Shown: positions 28,700 to 40,900 of the stretch, piece after piece
Numbering within the stretch: position 1 is the first letter of the stretch
Layout of the letters: each line of letters begins with the position of its first letter
Source of the DNA: Rhynchopus euleeides
Taxonomy: Eukaryota; Euglenozoa; Diplonemea; Diplonemida; Diplonemidae
DNA length: 64,000 nt
Direction: 5' to 3'
NCBI GenBank assembly: GCA_963210315.1
Contig: OY723256.1
Location: 186,001-250,000, forward strand
Made by a program: the position numbers and the translations under genes
Notes under the pieces: generated by a model
Databases searched by the model: none
What the model saw: only the letters and a program-made list of their open reading frames with translations
What the model was told of the DNA's origin: nothing

Positions 28700-31600
28700 C
28701 GTGGTGTGCGCACCCTGCGGGATGGGGGGTGTGTTAGGTGGCAGACAAGTGCCTGCAGGCCAGCAGGTCGCAGGGAGCGGAGTGCAACACGCCGCAAGAC
28801 ATCGCAACTCTGGGACAGTTCGATCCGTTGTTCTCCTCGAGTGTGGGGAGGGGGGAGGAGGGAGGAGGGGTGGTGGTGGTGCAACCTGTTCGGTTCGTTG
28901 TGCCCGTCTCGGCCTGCCCGTCTCCACCCCGGTTCTCGCTGCCTCAACGACAAATGATGCCCTGGCATCAAGGCGGCCAGGCCCCACTCGCCTTTGTGTC
29001 TTGGTTTATTGGTTCATTTTTTTCCGGCATTTTTTTTTGCCGTTGGATCTTTCGTTCCATCGTGTGATTGAATGCTGGCCGCCCTCTTCAGGTTTTGGTC
29101 GCAAAAAAAAGGAGGGCGGGGATAACAATATGACCAGAGGGCCCCACTCCGCGCCAACCTTTGATGGGGGGGGGGGGGGGAAGTCAGGCACCCCCACTTC
29201 CCACACTTCAGAACAAAGCCACTCATCCTAACCCTTTTATGATCCACCCTGGGGGCCTTCTCTCTGTGTCAAGTGTGTAGCCTACATAGGGGACCTTCGC
29301 TCAGAAATGCAGAGAAGTCCTTGGCAGGACTTTGAAAGTGCCGCCTTGATATCCTTGTTGGATAGAACCCTCATATCACACCCTCAATCAGCTGACGCAG
29401 AGAAGTGAGAAATGGTGAACCGCCTCACAAAACTGGCTGCAAAGTGACACAGTTTGACACACAGTGGCACAGAGCGAAGGCCCCCCCATAGGCAGCTCAC
29501 TTGTGTGCACTTTAGCGCGAAGCCCCCACGAGTCTGCTCTGCGCGCCACACTGCGCCACAGACACCGGGCATTCCAACACGACAACGCCGTATCGCTGGA
29601 CGGCGAACAGAGGTTTTTTTGCCCGCGCCACCCCCTGCACCACCCCCTCCCCCACAGTTGACACAGAGCGAAGGCCCTCATATCCTTGCCCAGGGCGGCC
29701 CCACCCTGGCACCCTACCCATTGCTTCTTTCAGAAGGGCGGCGTACCACGTGTTCTTCTTGCAGCTCCACTGTGGGCTAGAACAGCATTGTAGTGTCTCA
29801 GTGACGTGACTCTGGTGATCGTTCTTTTTTTTTGGCACATACCGACCGCCCCGCCCATCCTGAGGAGGGGCGGGGGGAACGGCGAGAAGGGTCCATGGGT
29901 GGGGCAGCAGAGGGTCGTGTTGGCGGTGGTGGCCGTGTTGGAGGGACGGTGTGTGTCCCCTCAGGGCAATTTGCTATTTTGAACGACCTTTGGCCGATGG
30001 CGAAGGCCACGCGCCGCGCACATGCCTCCTCTCTGCACCCCGTGCCATGGTGTTCGACGTACTGAGTGGCTGGGGGTAGGGTTAGCAACTTCCGCCGCCA
30101 GCGCACGCTTTTCTGTTTTGCGTTCTTCAGTTGTGGGGAGGGGAGGAGGGGGGATGGTGGTGGGGGGCAGTGTGCCCCATTCTACGGCAGACTCTGGCCA
30201 TGCAGAGAGCGGCGCCCTTTTATTTTGAAGAAAAATATACGCCACCGCCGATCGTGGGAACACACCCCGAGAACAGAACACCCTATTCTTCTTTCGACAG
30301 TTGCGGCGCTCAGCCCAACTGGGGTGAACATATTTTTTTTTGCGACATACGCTTCATGACTTTGATAGGGCTCCCCGGACCAGAACAACAGGCGCGACCA
30401 CACGGTGCACTACGACTGAAATGACGTCATATTTCTAGTCTGCCACTCACGATACATTCCGATATTGGGGCCCATCATAACCTCTTGACATGTTCTTTTC
30501 AAGAGGCCTTGTCTCGAAACGATCGAAGCCCCTTCTCCAGGGCTTTGAGAGTGGGGGCTCGGCTGTTCCCTTCGAGACGATATAGTCACGCGACAACATC
30601 TTGCAGCACGGCCAACACCCGCGGGCAACCCATCAACTGCCGTTCGTTTTTTGTTTGGTTGCTTCGCCCTCCGAGAACACTGCTTGAGGAGGAACTGTCC
30701 CCATCTGAGAGATTGCTCCATCATAAAGGAGGGGTGACGTTTTGTTTTCATGGACATACAATGTTAAACCTGTGATCCTCCTGCACCACCCTCTCATGGG
30801 TAGACGGGCCGGCCCTCGCGGATAACAGGCCTTCCTGTTCCTGTGTGCATGCGCTTGCCCTGCATTTTTTCCCAAAAATCTGCACATGATTGTTTTTTTG
30901 TGAGGCAAAAAAAAGAACCAGTCAAATAAAAAACACCGAATCGAAGCCCCACCCGAGGTGGGGCAAACCGATAAAAAAAACGGGGCATGAAACCGGGCAG
31001 CAAAATAGACAAAAAAAAGACGGTGGAGACAAGTATGCCTGGGACTTTGGCCTTTTTGGGCCCAAAAAGGGGTCGGGATTCCACTTTTTCTCCAAGGGTT
31101 TTTCGGGGGGGAAATGGCGCACAATCCCCCTCGCGGGCAAGAAAATCCCCCCATCCCCACCACACAACCAGTGTGAGTGTGGTGTGTGGGTATTGGACGC
31201 CCTGTGTGATGAGAGATAGTGGCAACACAACAGCAACATGCCAGGCAAGGGGTGCCAAAAATGGGTTTTCGGGGCATTATTGTAACGACCCCTTCCTATG
31301 CCCAGTGGCACAATCTCTATAGTGGTACAGGGGGGTCTGGGGGGCGGAGCCCCCCAGCCGCCGGAGGGCCTCGGTAGTGAACGCCTGGCTCTTGACTGGG
31401 GAACAACGCCGGGTTTTGGCTGGAACAACCGAAAAGGGGCGGGTGTCCGGAGGATTCATCCTCATCCCCCACTAGAATACCACCTGCCCCCGAAAAACTT
31501 CACCCAGAAAACCTGTTGGGAAAAAATCCCACCTAAAAAACCCAAGGAGAAAAAAAAATTCCCTCCCTATAAAAACCCAAAGAGAAAAAAAGTGCAATCC

Positions 31601-31984
31601 TGAATCGGGACTTGGACTCCACATTTAGCTTCATACTTGGGTGGAGAGAAGAAAAGAAAAAAGTAAAAAAAAACCAACGATTTCTTAAGCTACAGTTTCT
31701 GTACTTCATTGGTATACACACTCGTGCTCCCTGGTCGGTTGGGTTTGGTTGGGTCCCCCCCCTCCCTCCCTTGGGCATCCCCCATCCCACCCCTTCCCTC
31801 ACCCTTTTCCCCTTTCCAATCTTCTTGACCTTGTGGGCGGGCGGAGCCGGGAGGGCAGGTTGGGCCTTAGAGTTACTTCCTCAACAACAACCCACTCCCC
31901 CTTGGGCCACTTGTCCCTTGGGCTCTGTTCCCCACCATCCATCCCCCTCCACTCCCCCAACCCCCAACCCCACGAGCACGAGCG
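28700..31984. other. Gene-poor DNA with simple sequence and one dispersed repeat
   Basis: Poly-G at about 29167-29180, several T and A runs, and a GC-rich inverted segment at 31326-31384 (GGTCTGGGGGGCGGAGCC) that matches the repeat inside the hAT MITE at 22988-23648 in opposite orientation. The last few hundred bases may be 5' untranslated DNA of the retrotransposon that follows; its 5' end cannot be placed. Confidence 0.45.
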
Positions 31985-34900
31985 ATGGTAGGGCGAGAGC
32001 CGCCCAGGCGATGGCAGGCCCCGATGGTGGCGACGCTGGCGGTGGTGGCGCTCGCGGTGCTGACGACAGCACCGCTGGAGCAGAGGCAGCCCGGGTCGCC
32101 CCCGGTAGCAGGCGAGCGCGGGCTGGCCGCCCCTGATGAGGGGCGTGTCAGGCGAGAGGAGCAGGGGCCTCATGCGAGGCCTCTGCTGACACCCTGCCTG
32201 CAAGGCAGGGGAGCGCGTCGGCCTCACCCGCCGGCAAAGCGCCCCTCTCGTGGGATAGCAGTGGCGGCGGCGAGCCCACCACGTCCCCCCAACATGCTGC
32301 AAGCGGCGGTTCCGCTAACGGTGAAGCCGCCGGGCCGTGTCCCAGCCCACCGACAGCAGCGGAAGGGGTGGCAGCCCGGGTCGCCCCCGGTAGCAGGAGA
32401 GCGCGGGCTGGCCGCCCCTGACGAGGGGCGTGTCAGGCGAGAGGAGCAGGGGCCTCATGCGAGGCCTCTGCTAACACCCTGCCTGCACGGCAGGGGAGCG
32501 CGTCGGCCTCACCCGCCGGCAAGGCGCCCCTCTCGCGGGATGGCAGTGGCGGTGGCGCGCCCACCACGTCCCCCCAACATGCTGCAAGCGGCGGTTCCGC
32601 TAACGGTGAAGCCGCCGGGCCTCGCCCCAGCCCACCGACAGCAGCAGAAAGGGTCGCCCCCTGTCCCCGCGAGTTGGCTCGGCCAGGTCCCCCGAGGATC
32701 CAGGCCGACGGTATCGCTGCCCGCACTGCGGGTGTCTCTCCCCTCCCCCCTTGGGGGCCCCTCGGGTGGATCGGGTGGTGGGTGGAATGGGAGCTGGGCC
32801 CCCCCCCCTTTGGGTGGTGGCTGGGTGGTGGCAGGGAGGAGGTCAGGGGGGAGGGGTGGTGGTGGACAGACGTCTGTTGTTGATCCCAAGCCGACCCTCA
32901 CTGATCTGAAGGACTTCATCTGCACCTGTGATGTCGACAACTCGGTGAACGTGACTGGTGCGAAAGCGACATTCGACAAGTGCGTGGCAAAGCCGTGTGG
33001 TGACGGTCAGGCCTGCAAGGACCCCAACAGGAAGTACTCGCGTAGGAACGACGCCATCTGCGCCTGCGACAAGGACCCGAGCCTGACCAGCACCGGTGCA
33101 TCAACGACTTTATCGAAGAATGCGTGCGGGTCCAAACAGTCCAAGCGGGGTGGGGACGGACAGACGTGTGTTGACCCCAAGCCGACCCTCACGGATCTGA
33201 AGGACTCCTTCTGCGCCTGTAATGGGGACGGCGTGCGACGCTACAGCGGAGGCAACAACAACGACTCCATCACCGATCCGGGTGGAGTGCAGCAGTCCCC
33301 CGGGGCGCCCTCGGACACCCGGACCGGAAGTGGGTTCGACAACCGCAACAGCTACAACATCGGCAGCTTCGAGGGCAACACTCTGCTGGTGCTGGCCCTC
33401 TGGGTGGCGGATGGACTGTTGCGGGCGGCGGGGTGGGCAGCGACAGGGCCCCACACGCGCTGGCCATGGGTGGAGGCGGCCCCGCAGGCCGCTTGGGGAG
33501 CGCTGCTGAGGGCCAGGTGGGAGGCCCAGGGGCCAACGTGGGAGGGTATATGGGGTCCGGGGGCACTGCTGATGGGAGCTGGATGGCTGGCCGCTCAGGC
33601 GGTGGTGCGAGAGGTGGTCCGAGCGGGGAGCAAGCTAGGGCCCTGGCCCAGGTGCCGACACCTCGGGCTGCCTCCAGCAGTGAAAGAGGCGTGGGCCCTC
33701 TGGGGGGCTGCAGCCACCGCGCCGGGTGGCTGGGGCGGCGCCTTAGAGACAGGGGCGGTGGTATTGTGCGCTGTGTGGCTGTGCAGTCGACGAGCGGCGC
33801 GCGGATTCTGGGGTAGACAGCGGCCGGGCGCCGTGCAGCTCTCCTCCTGGGCGATATGGGCAGCCACAGGAGGTCTGGCAGGGGGCACGGGTCTCGTGGG
33901 CACGGTGCAGACAGCCGTAGAGGGGTGCGCCGGATGGTTCGAGGAGGCGGCGCCCCAAGCGACGGTGGTGGCCACACAGGGGCTGGCGGGATTGTGCGTC
34001 GCTCTGTGGGTGCTGACGGCAGGCTTTGCATGGCGGGGGTGCCTCAGACGGAGACGGGTAGTGGCGCGCAGGTGGACATGGCCGGCCCGACGGTGCAGTC
34101 GATGGGTCAGCCGCCGCCGTCACCTGGACCCCCTGGTGCCTTCCACTGTGTGTCGGTCTCGTCTTCGCAACGAACGAGGGCGAGCTGCGCTGAGGCTGGA
34201 GCTGCAGGCGAACAGCCTACGAGCATGGTGCGGCGACAGGGGTTGGTGGGCCATGCTCCTGCTGCTGATCGGGGCCTCCAGCGGGGGCGCGCCGTGGGCG
34301 GTGATCGGGACGCTTGCCCTCGCGGCGGGCACGTCGGCGGGATGGGCGGCTCGCAGCGCGGGGGGTGTTTGGGAGGCTGAGGCGACAGAGCTGGTCGTCC
34401 GAGACATGTGGCGCGTCTTGCGGAAGGATGCACACGCCCACATGCTGCTGGCGGAGGGAGTGACGGGAAGCAAGGAGGGTGTGGTGCTGGGCCCACGGGC
34501 AATGCAGGGGGGCGACCACGACATGGTCGATGAGGATGCCTGGGGCGGTGTGGACGAGTTGTTGGAGGGGTACGGAGCCAAGAGATGCCCCAACGCGGCG
34601 ACCAGGGACTGTCTCTTCGTGGCCCTCCACGGACCCACCCACCCAGGGCCCCTGGACATCGCCCGCATGCGGCAAGAGCTGGCAGCGAGGGCAGGGTCGG
34701 AGTCTGTGAAGCCCCAGCTGTCCAGGCTGCTGAAGTCGGCTGGCCAGGCAGAGCGTTACCGCGATGGGCTGGCGAAGACGGCGCGGGGAGACCACCTCGC
34801 TCTGCACCTCGCGGCCGGGGCATGGGACACGGTGATTGTGGTGGTGTCGGGCGGACCACACCCGCTGATTCGCGTCGACCCCCCGCGGTTGAAGAAGGGC

Positions 34901-37900
34901 CAAGAGACGCAGCGCACCAGAGTGATCGCTTTTGCGAGCGACCACTACGAGGCGGTCACTCTGGGGCACGCGCAGGCACAGAAGATGCGCGACGCGGCGG
35001 TGCATGCGCTACTCGGCCCCGACTCGTGGAGCACCGCCGCCCCCGAATGCCCGGCGGAGGTGCCGGATAGTACGCCGATCCCGCTAGGCGTCGCGCCGGA
35101 GCTGCTGTTCTGCCCGATGACGGCCTGCGCTGGGTCGGCGCTCCGCCGACACAAGCCCTTCTCCTCGAAGGCCTCCCTCCGCGAGCATGTGAGCGATCAT
35201 GTGAAACGCGGGGAGGAGTTGCCGCCGGGGGCTCTACGCGTGGTGGGCATGAGGCAGTGCGTCATCTGTGCCAAGGTGATGTCGGCGCAGGCGCAAGACA
35301 CGTGCCTGCAGTGCAGGAAGCGGGTGCAACCTCGGGACGTCCCCGCCAGGCGCGAGAGGGTGGGCCAGGAGCTAACGGACGAAGGGCGACTCCCCTCCCT
35401 GGAGGAGATCCACACGGCGCGGGTGGCGGTGTCGCTGTCGGTGCCTGAGGCAGTGTTGAGGCCGGCCGCGGAGGTGCTCGTGCAGGCCCTCTGGGATGTG
35501 GCGGCGGACAAAACGAGGGTGACGGCATGGCTGCGGCTCTTCCTGGTGCCGAAGGTCCTCCTCCGGTCGTACAGAGGGGGGAAGGCCAAGCAGAAGAAGG
35601 CTCGGGCGGCGCGTCTCGAGGCCATCACCCTCTGGCGGGCGGGCAAGGTGTCGGAGCTGTGGAGATGTGCGAGTGCGAGCGGCCAGGGGGCCCCTCGTGA
35701 AGTGCAGAGCCCCCCGACATGGGAGGAACGGGAACGCGCGGTGGTGCAGGCCGCGCGACAGGGTCGCCTCTCAACGGCGATGGCGAGGACGCGGAGTGCG
35801 GGCCTGGCACCGGCCTCCGACGCGACCCTCGCGACGTTGCGCGCGCTCCACCCCGCTGCCGAGCCGCCGACCATCGCCAAGGAGCGGAGGACAGAGCCCG
35901 CGGACGCCTCTCCCACCGATGTCTTCAAGGCGCTTCGGGGCCTCCCGAAGGGGACGGGGGCCGGACCGTCGGGCCTTCGAGCTGATCACTTGCGCGCGCT
36001 GACGCAGGTGGAAGGGGTAGATGTGCTGCAGGCCTTGACGGCCGTCGTCAACATCCTGCGTCGAGGGGAAGCACCACCGGAGATTGCGCGCCACCTGGCA
36101 GGAGCGTCGCTGGTTGCGCTGCCAAAGCCCACAGGCGGGGTGCGCCCCATTGCGGTGGGGGAGACTCTGCGGCGGCTGGTGGCGAAGACGCTGGTGGCTG
36201 AGGTGCGCGAGAAGGTGGGGAAGCTGCTGCTGAAGGGCAAGCAGGTGGGTGTCGCTGTCGATGGGGGCCTGGACGCCGCTACAGCGGTGGTGCGGGACTA
36301 CGCCAGCCGCCACAAGGGCACTGATCGCATTCTCGTCAAGATTGACTACGAGAACGCGTTCAACACTGTGAATCGACAGGCGTTCCTGGACGCAGTGCGG
36401 AGTGACCTCCCCGAGCTCGCAGCCTGGGTGGAGTGGTGCTACGCCCACCCGACAGCCCTGGTGTACCGGGAGCACATCATCCTCTCGGAGCATGGGGTGC
36501 AGCAGGGCGACCCGTTGGGGCCCCTCCTTTTCTCCCTCGCGATCCGCAAGCTGACGGAGGACATTGCACGCATGCCGGGCCTCGAGGGGACCATATGGTA
36601 CCTCGACGACGGGACGCTGATGGGGCCCCCGAAGGCTGTAGGTGCGGCATTCGCAGAGCTGGAGAAGCGCAGCGCAGCCCTCGGGTTGAAGGTGTCGCGG
36701 AGGAAGTGCGAGGTGATCTCGCTTGGAGGCCACACGGTGGCTGCGATCCGGGAGGTGGGCCTCGACGTCGCCGCATCAAAGAAAGAGGAGGAAGTGAGGA
36801 TGAAGTTGCTGCAGCAGAACTTCGAGTTCCTCGGAGCTCCGGTGGGGGACGCGGCGTACTGCGAGGCGGTGATGGACAGGAAGCTGGAGGAGAAGTTCCT
36901 GCCGTGCCTCCGGGAGCTGCACAAGGTGCGCGACGCACAGGTGGCGATGACCCTTCTGCGACACTGCGAAGGGTTCTGCAAGGTGGTCTTCGCCATGCGC
37001 GCCATCGGGTACAAGGGGCGTGATTACCTGAAGAAGTACGACCGTGAGGTTGACTTCGTGCTGGCGACGATCCTTGGCGACGAGGATGGTGAGCTGCCGA
37101 CCGAGGCCAGAAAGCAAGCCGCCCTCCCCATCAGGTTGTCTGGCCTGGGGGTGCGCCGTGCGGCGGATCACTCGACTGCTGCTGCCTTGGGTGCTGCCAG
37201 CTCGCTCTTTCCTCTGTGCCTGCAGCTCGACCCCTCCCACCGCTGGGATGCGCAAACGTGGAAGGAGACAGCTGAGCGGCACAACGAGTGCGTGCTGGAG
37301 GCGGACAGGATCGCCACCCTGGCGCGACCAGAGATGCCGCTGAAGCAGCGTGACCTGTCGATGGCGATCATTGCCAAGCAGCAGGCGGATCTCCATGAGG
37401 GGGCTGATGTGACCAGCATGGGGCGCCTTCTGTCTGAGAGCCTCCCGGGTGCGGGATCGTGGGTCGTCGCGCCGCCTGAAACCCAGTTCGCCATGCAACG
37501 GGAAGAGTTCCAGGTGGCCTGCCGGTTGCGGCTCGGGGCCCCAGTGTTCTCCCCGGGGGCGATGTGTCAGCAGTGCGGGGAGGGACTGGACGAGAGTGGG
37601 GCACACATCTTCGCGTGCAAGGCCTCGGCAGACCGGCACCGTCGGCACGATGCTGTGAGGGGCGGCGTGTATGGCCTGGCGAGTGCGGCGGGCCTCGCTC
37701 CTCAGCTGGAGCCCAACCATGTGGTGCTGGGACGCGGCAAGCCGGCGGACGTCTACCTGCCTGTCGGTGTGAGCGAGGAGCGCAGCAGGGCCATCGACGT
37801 CACTGTGTGGTCAACGACGGCGCAGTCGTCCATGCAGGGGGCGGCGAAGGCCCGGGGGTACACAGCGTCCCGTGCTGAGGCCGCGAAGCACGCCAAGCAC

Positions 37901-40900
37901 GATGCCAAGTGCCAGGCGGAGGGGATGGCCTTCACGGCCTTCGCGCTGGAGCAGTCCGGGGGTATGGGCACCGAGGCAGCCACTCTCTTCCGCCATCTTG
38001 TGAATTATGCAGTGGACCACAAGATGGGGAACCGCAGTGAGCTGACGCGGACTTGGGCGGCGCGGATCACCGTCCCCCTGATGCGAGCTATTGGGAAGTC
38101 GGCGATGAGGCGGGGCTCGCTGTGTCTGGACCTGAAGTCCGGGAACTTGCGGCAGCGGGTGAAGGCGGACCCCGTCCCGGCGATCGAGCCGGACTTCTAC
38201 TTCGCGAGGGACACAGGGCTGGACGTGCTGCCCCCTGCTGACTGGGACTGCCGCCTGGATGAGATGGATGTGGAGGAGGCAGAGGAGACGGAGGGGCCCG
38301 TGCGAAGCGAACCGCCGCCGCGCAGGCAGCCGCCGCCCCCGCCGGCGGAGGACGACAGCGCCGTGGAGATGGACGCCATGGTCGACGACCCGCTGGCGCA
38401 GCTGAAGGAGTGGCGAGCGCAGGTGGATGGCGGGCTGCCGGGCGTGACAGCCCGGCAGCAGCAAGCGCGCCTCGGCCTGAGGGTCCCCGAGGGATGGTCG
38501 TTCGTTGTGGGGGACTGCGCCTTCGACGGCATCGCTGCGTTGGGCAAGGAGACCCTGGGGTGTGACAGCGCCTGGCTCCGCCAGATGGGGGTCCAGCGCG
38601 CGCTGCAGGACGCTGATCTCCGCATGCGGGTTGAGGAGGGCCCCGACATGTGGGCCGCGTTCATGGCCAAGCCGGGCAGTCGCGACCCACGGACGTGGGC
38701 CGACTACGTCGTGTTGGCTGCGGTCGCTCTCTCGGAGCATGGGGTGCAGCAGGGCGACCCGTTGGGGCCCCTCCTTTTCTCCCTCGCGATCCGCAAGCTG
38801 ACGGAGGACATTGCACGCATGCCGGGCCTCGAGGGGACCATATGGTACCTCGACGATGGGACGCTGATGGGGCCCCCGAAGGCTGTAGGTGCGGCATTCG
38901 CAGAGCTGGAGAAGCGCAGCGCAGCCCTCGGGTTGAAGGTGTCGCGGAGGAAGTGCGAGGTGATCTCGCTTGGAGGCCACACGGTGGCTGCGATCCGGGA
39001 GGTGGGCCTCGACGTCGCCGCATCAAAGAAAGAGGAGGAAGTGAGGATGAAGTTGCTGCAGCAGAACTTCGAGTTCCTCGGAGCTCCGGTGGGGGACGCG
39101 GCGTACTGCGAGGCGGTGATGGACAGGAAGCTGGAGGAGAAGTTCCTGCCGTGCCTCCGGGAGCTGCACAAGGTGCGCGACGCACAGGTGGCGATGACCC
39201 TTCTGCGACACTGCGAAGGGTTCTGCAAGGTGGTCTTCGCCATGCGCGCCATCGGGTACAAGGGGCGTGAGTACCTGAAGAAGTACGACCGTGAGGTTGA
39301 CTTCGTGCTGGCGACGATCCTTGGCGACGAGGATGGTGAGCTGCCGACCGAGGCCAGAAAGCAAGCCGCCCTCCCCATCAGGTTGTCTGGCCTGGGGGTG
39401 CGCCGTGCGGCGGATCACTCGACTGCTGCTGCCTTGGGTGCTGCCAGCTCGCTCTTTCCTCTGTGCCTGCAGCTCGACCCCTCCCACCGCTGGGATGCGC
39501 AAACGTGGAAGGAGACAGCTGAGCGGCACAACGAGTGCGTGCTGGAGGCGGACAGGATCGCCACCCTGGCGCGACCAGAGACGCCGCTGAAGCAGCGTGA
39601 CCTGTCGATGGCGATCATTGCCAAGCAGCAGGCGGATCTCCATGAGGGGGCTGATGTGACCAGCATGGGGCGCCTTCTGTCTGAGAGCCTCCCGGGTGCG
39701 GGATCGTGGGTCGTCGCGCCGCCTGAAACCCAGTTCGCCATGCAACGGGAAGAGTTCCAGGTGGCCTGCCGGTTGCGGCTCGGGGCCCCAGTGTTCTCCC
39801 CGGGGGCGATGTGTCAGCAGTGCGGGGAGGGACTGGACGAGAGTGGGGCACACATCTTCGCGTGCAAGGCCTCGGCAGACCGGCACCGTCGGCACGATGC
39901 TGTGAGGGGCGGCGTGTATGGCCTGGCGAGTGCGGCGGGCCTCGCTCCTCAGCTGGAGCCCAACCATGTGGTGCTGGGACGCGGCAAGCCGGCGGACGTC
40001 TACCTGCCTGTCGGTGTGAGCGAGGAGCGCAGCAGGGCCATCGACGTCACTGTGTGGTCAACGACGGCGCAGTCGTCCATGCAGGGGGCGGCGAAGGCCC
40101 GGGGGTACACAGCGTCCCGTGCTGAGGCCGCGAAGCACGCCAAGCACGATGCCAAGTGCCAGGCGGAGGGGATGGCCTTCACGGCCTTCGCGCTGGAGCA
40201 GTCCGGGGGTATGGGCACCGAGGCAGCCACTCTCTTCCGCCATCTTGTGAATTATGCAGTGGACCACAAGATGGGGAACCGCAGTGAGCTGACGCGGACT
40301 TGGGCGGCGCGGATCACCGTCCCCCTGATGCGAGCTATTGGGAAGTCGGCGATGAGGCGGGGCTCGCTGTGTCTGGACCTGAAGTCCGGGAACTTGCGGC
40401 AGCGGGTGAAGGCGGACCCCGTCCCGGCGATCGAGCCGGACTTCTACTTCGCGAGGGACACAGGGCTGGACGTGCTGCCCCCTGCTGACTGGGACTGCCG
40501 CCTGGATGAGATGGATGTGGAGGAGGCAGAGGAGACGGAGGGGCCCGTGCGAAGCGAACCGCCGCCGCGCAGGCAGCCGCCGCCCCCGCCGGCGGAGGAC
40601 GACAGCGCCGTGGAGATGGACGCCATGGTCGACGACCCGCTGGCGCAGCTGAAGGAGTGGCGAGCGCAGGTGGATGGCGGGCTGCCGGGCGTGACAGCCC
40701 GGCAGCAGCAAGCGCGCCTCGGCCTGAGGGTCCCCGAGGGATGGTCGTTCGTTGTGGGGGACTGCGCCTTCGACGGCATCGCTGCGTTGGGCAAGGAGAC
40801 CCTGGGGTGTGACAGCGCCTGGCTCCGCCAGATGGGGGTCCAGCGCGCGCTGCAGGACGCTGATCTCCGCATGCGGGTTGAGGAGGGCCCCGACATGTGG

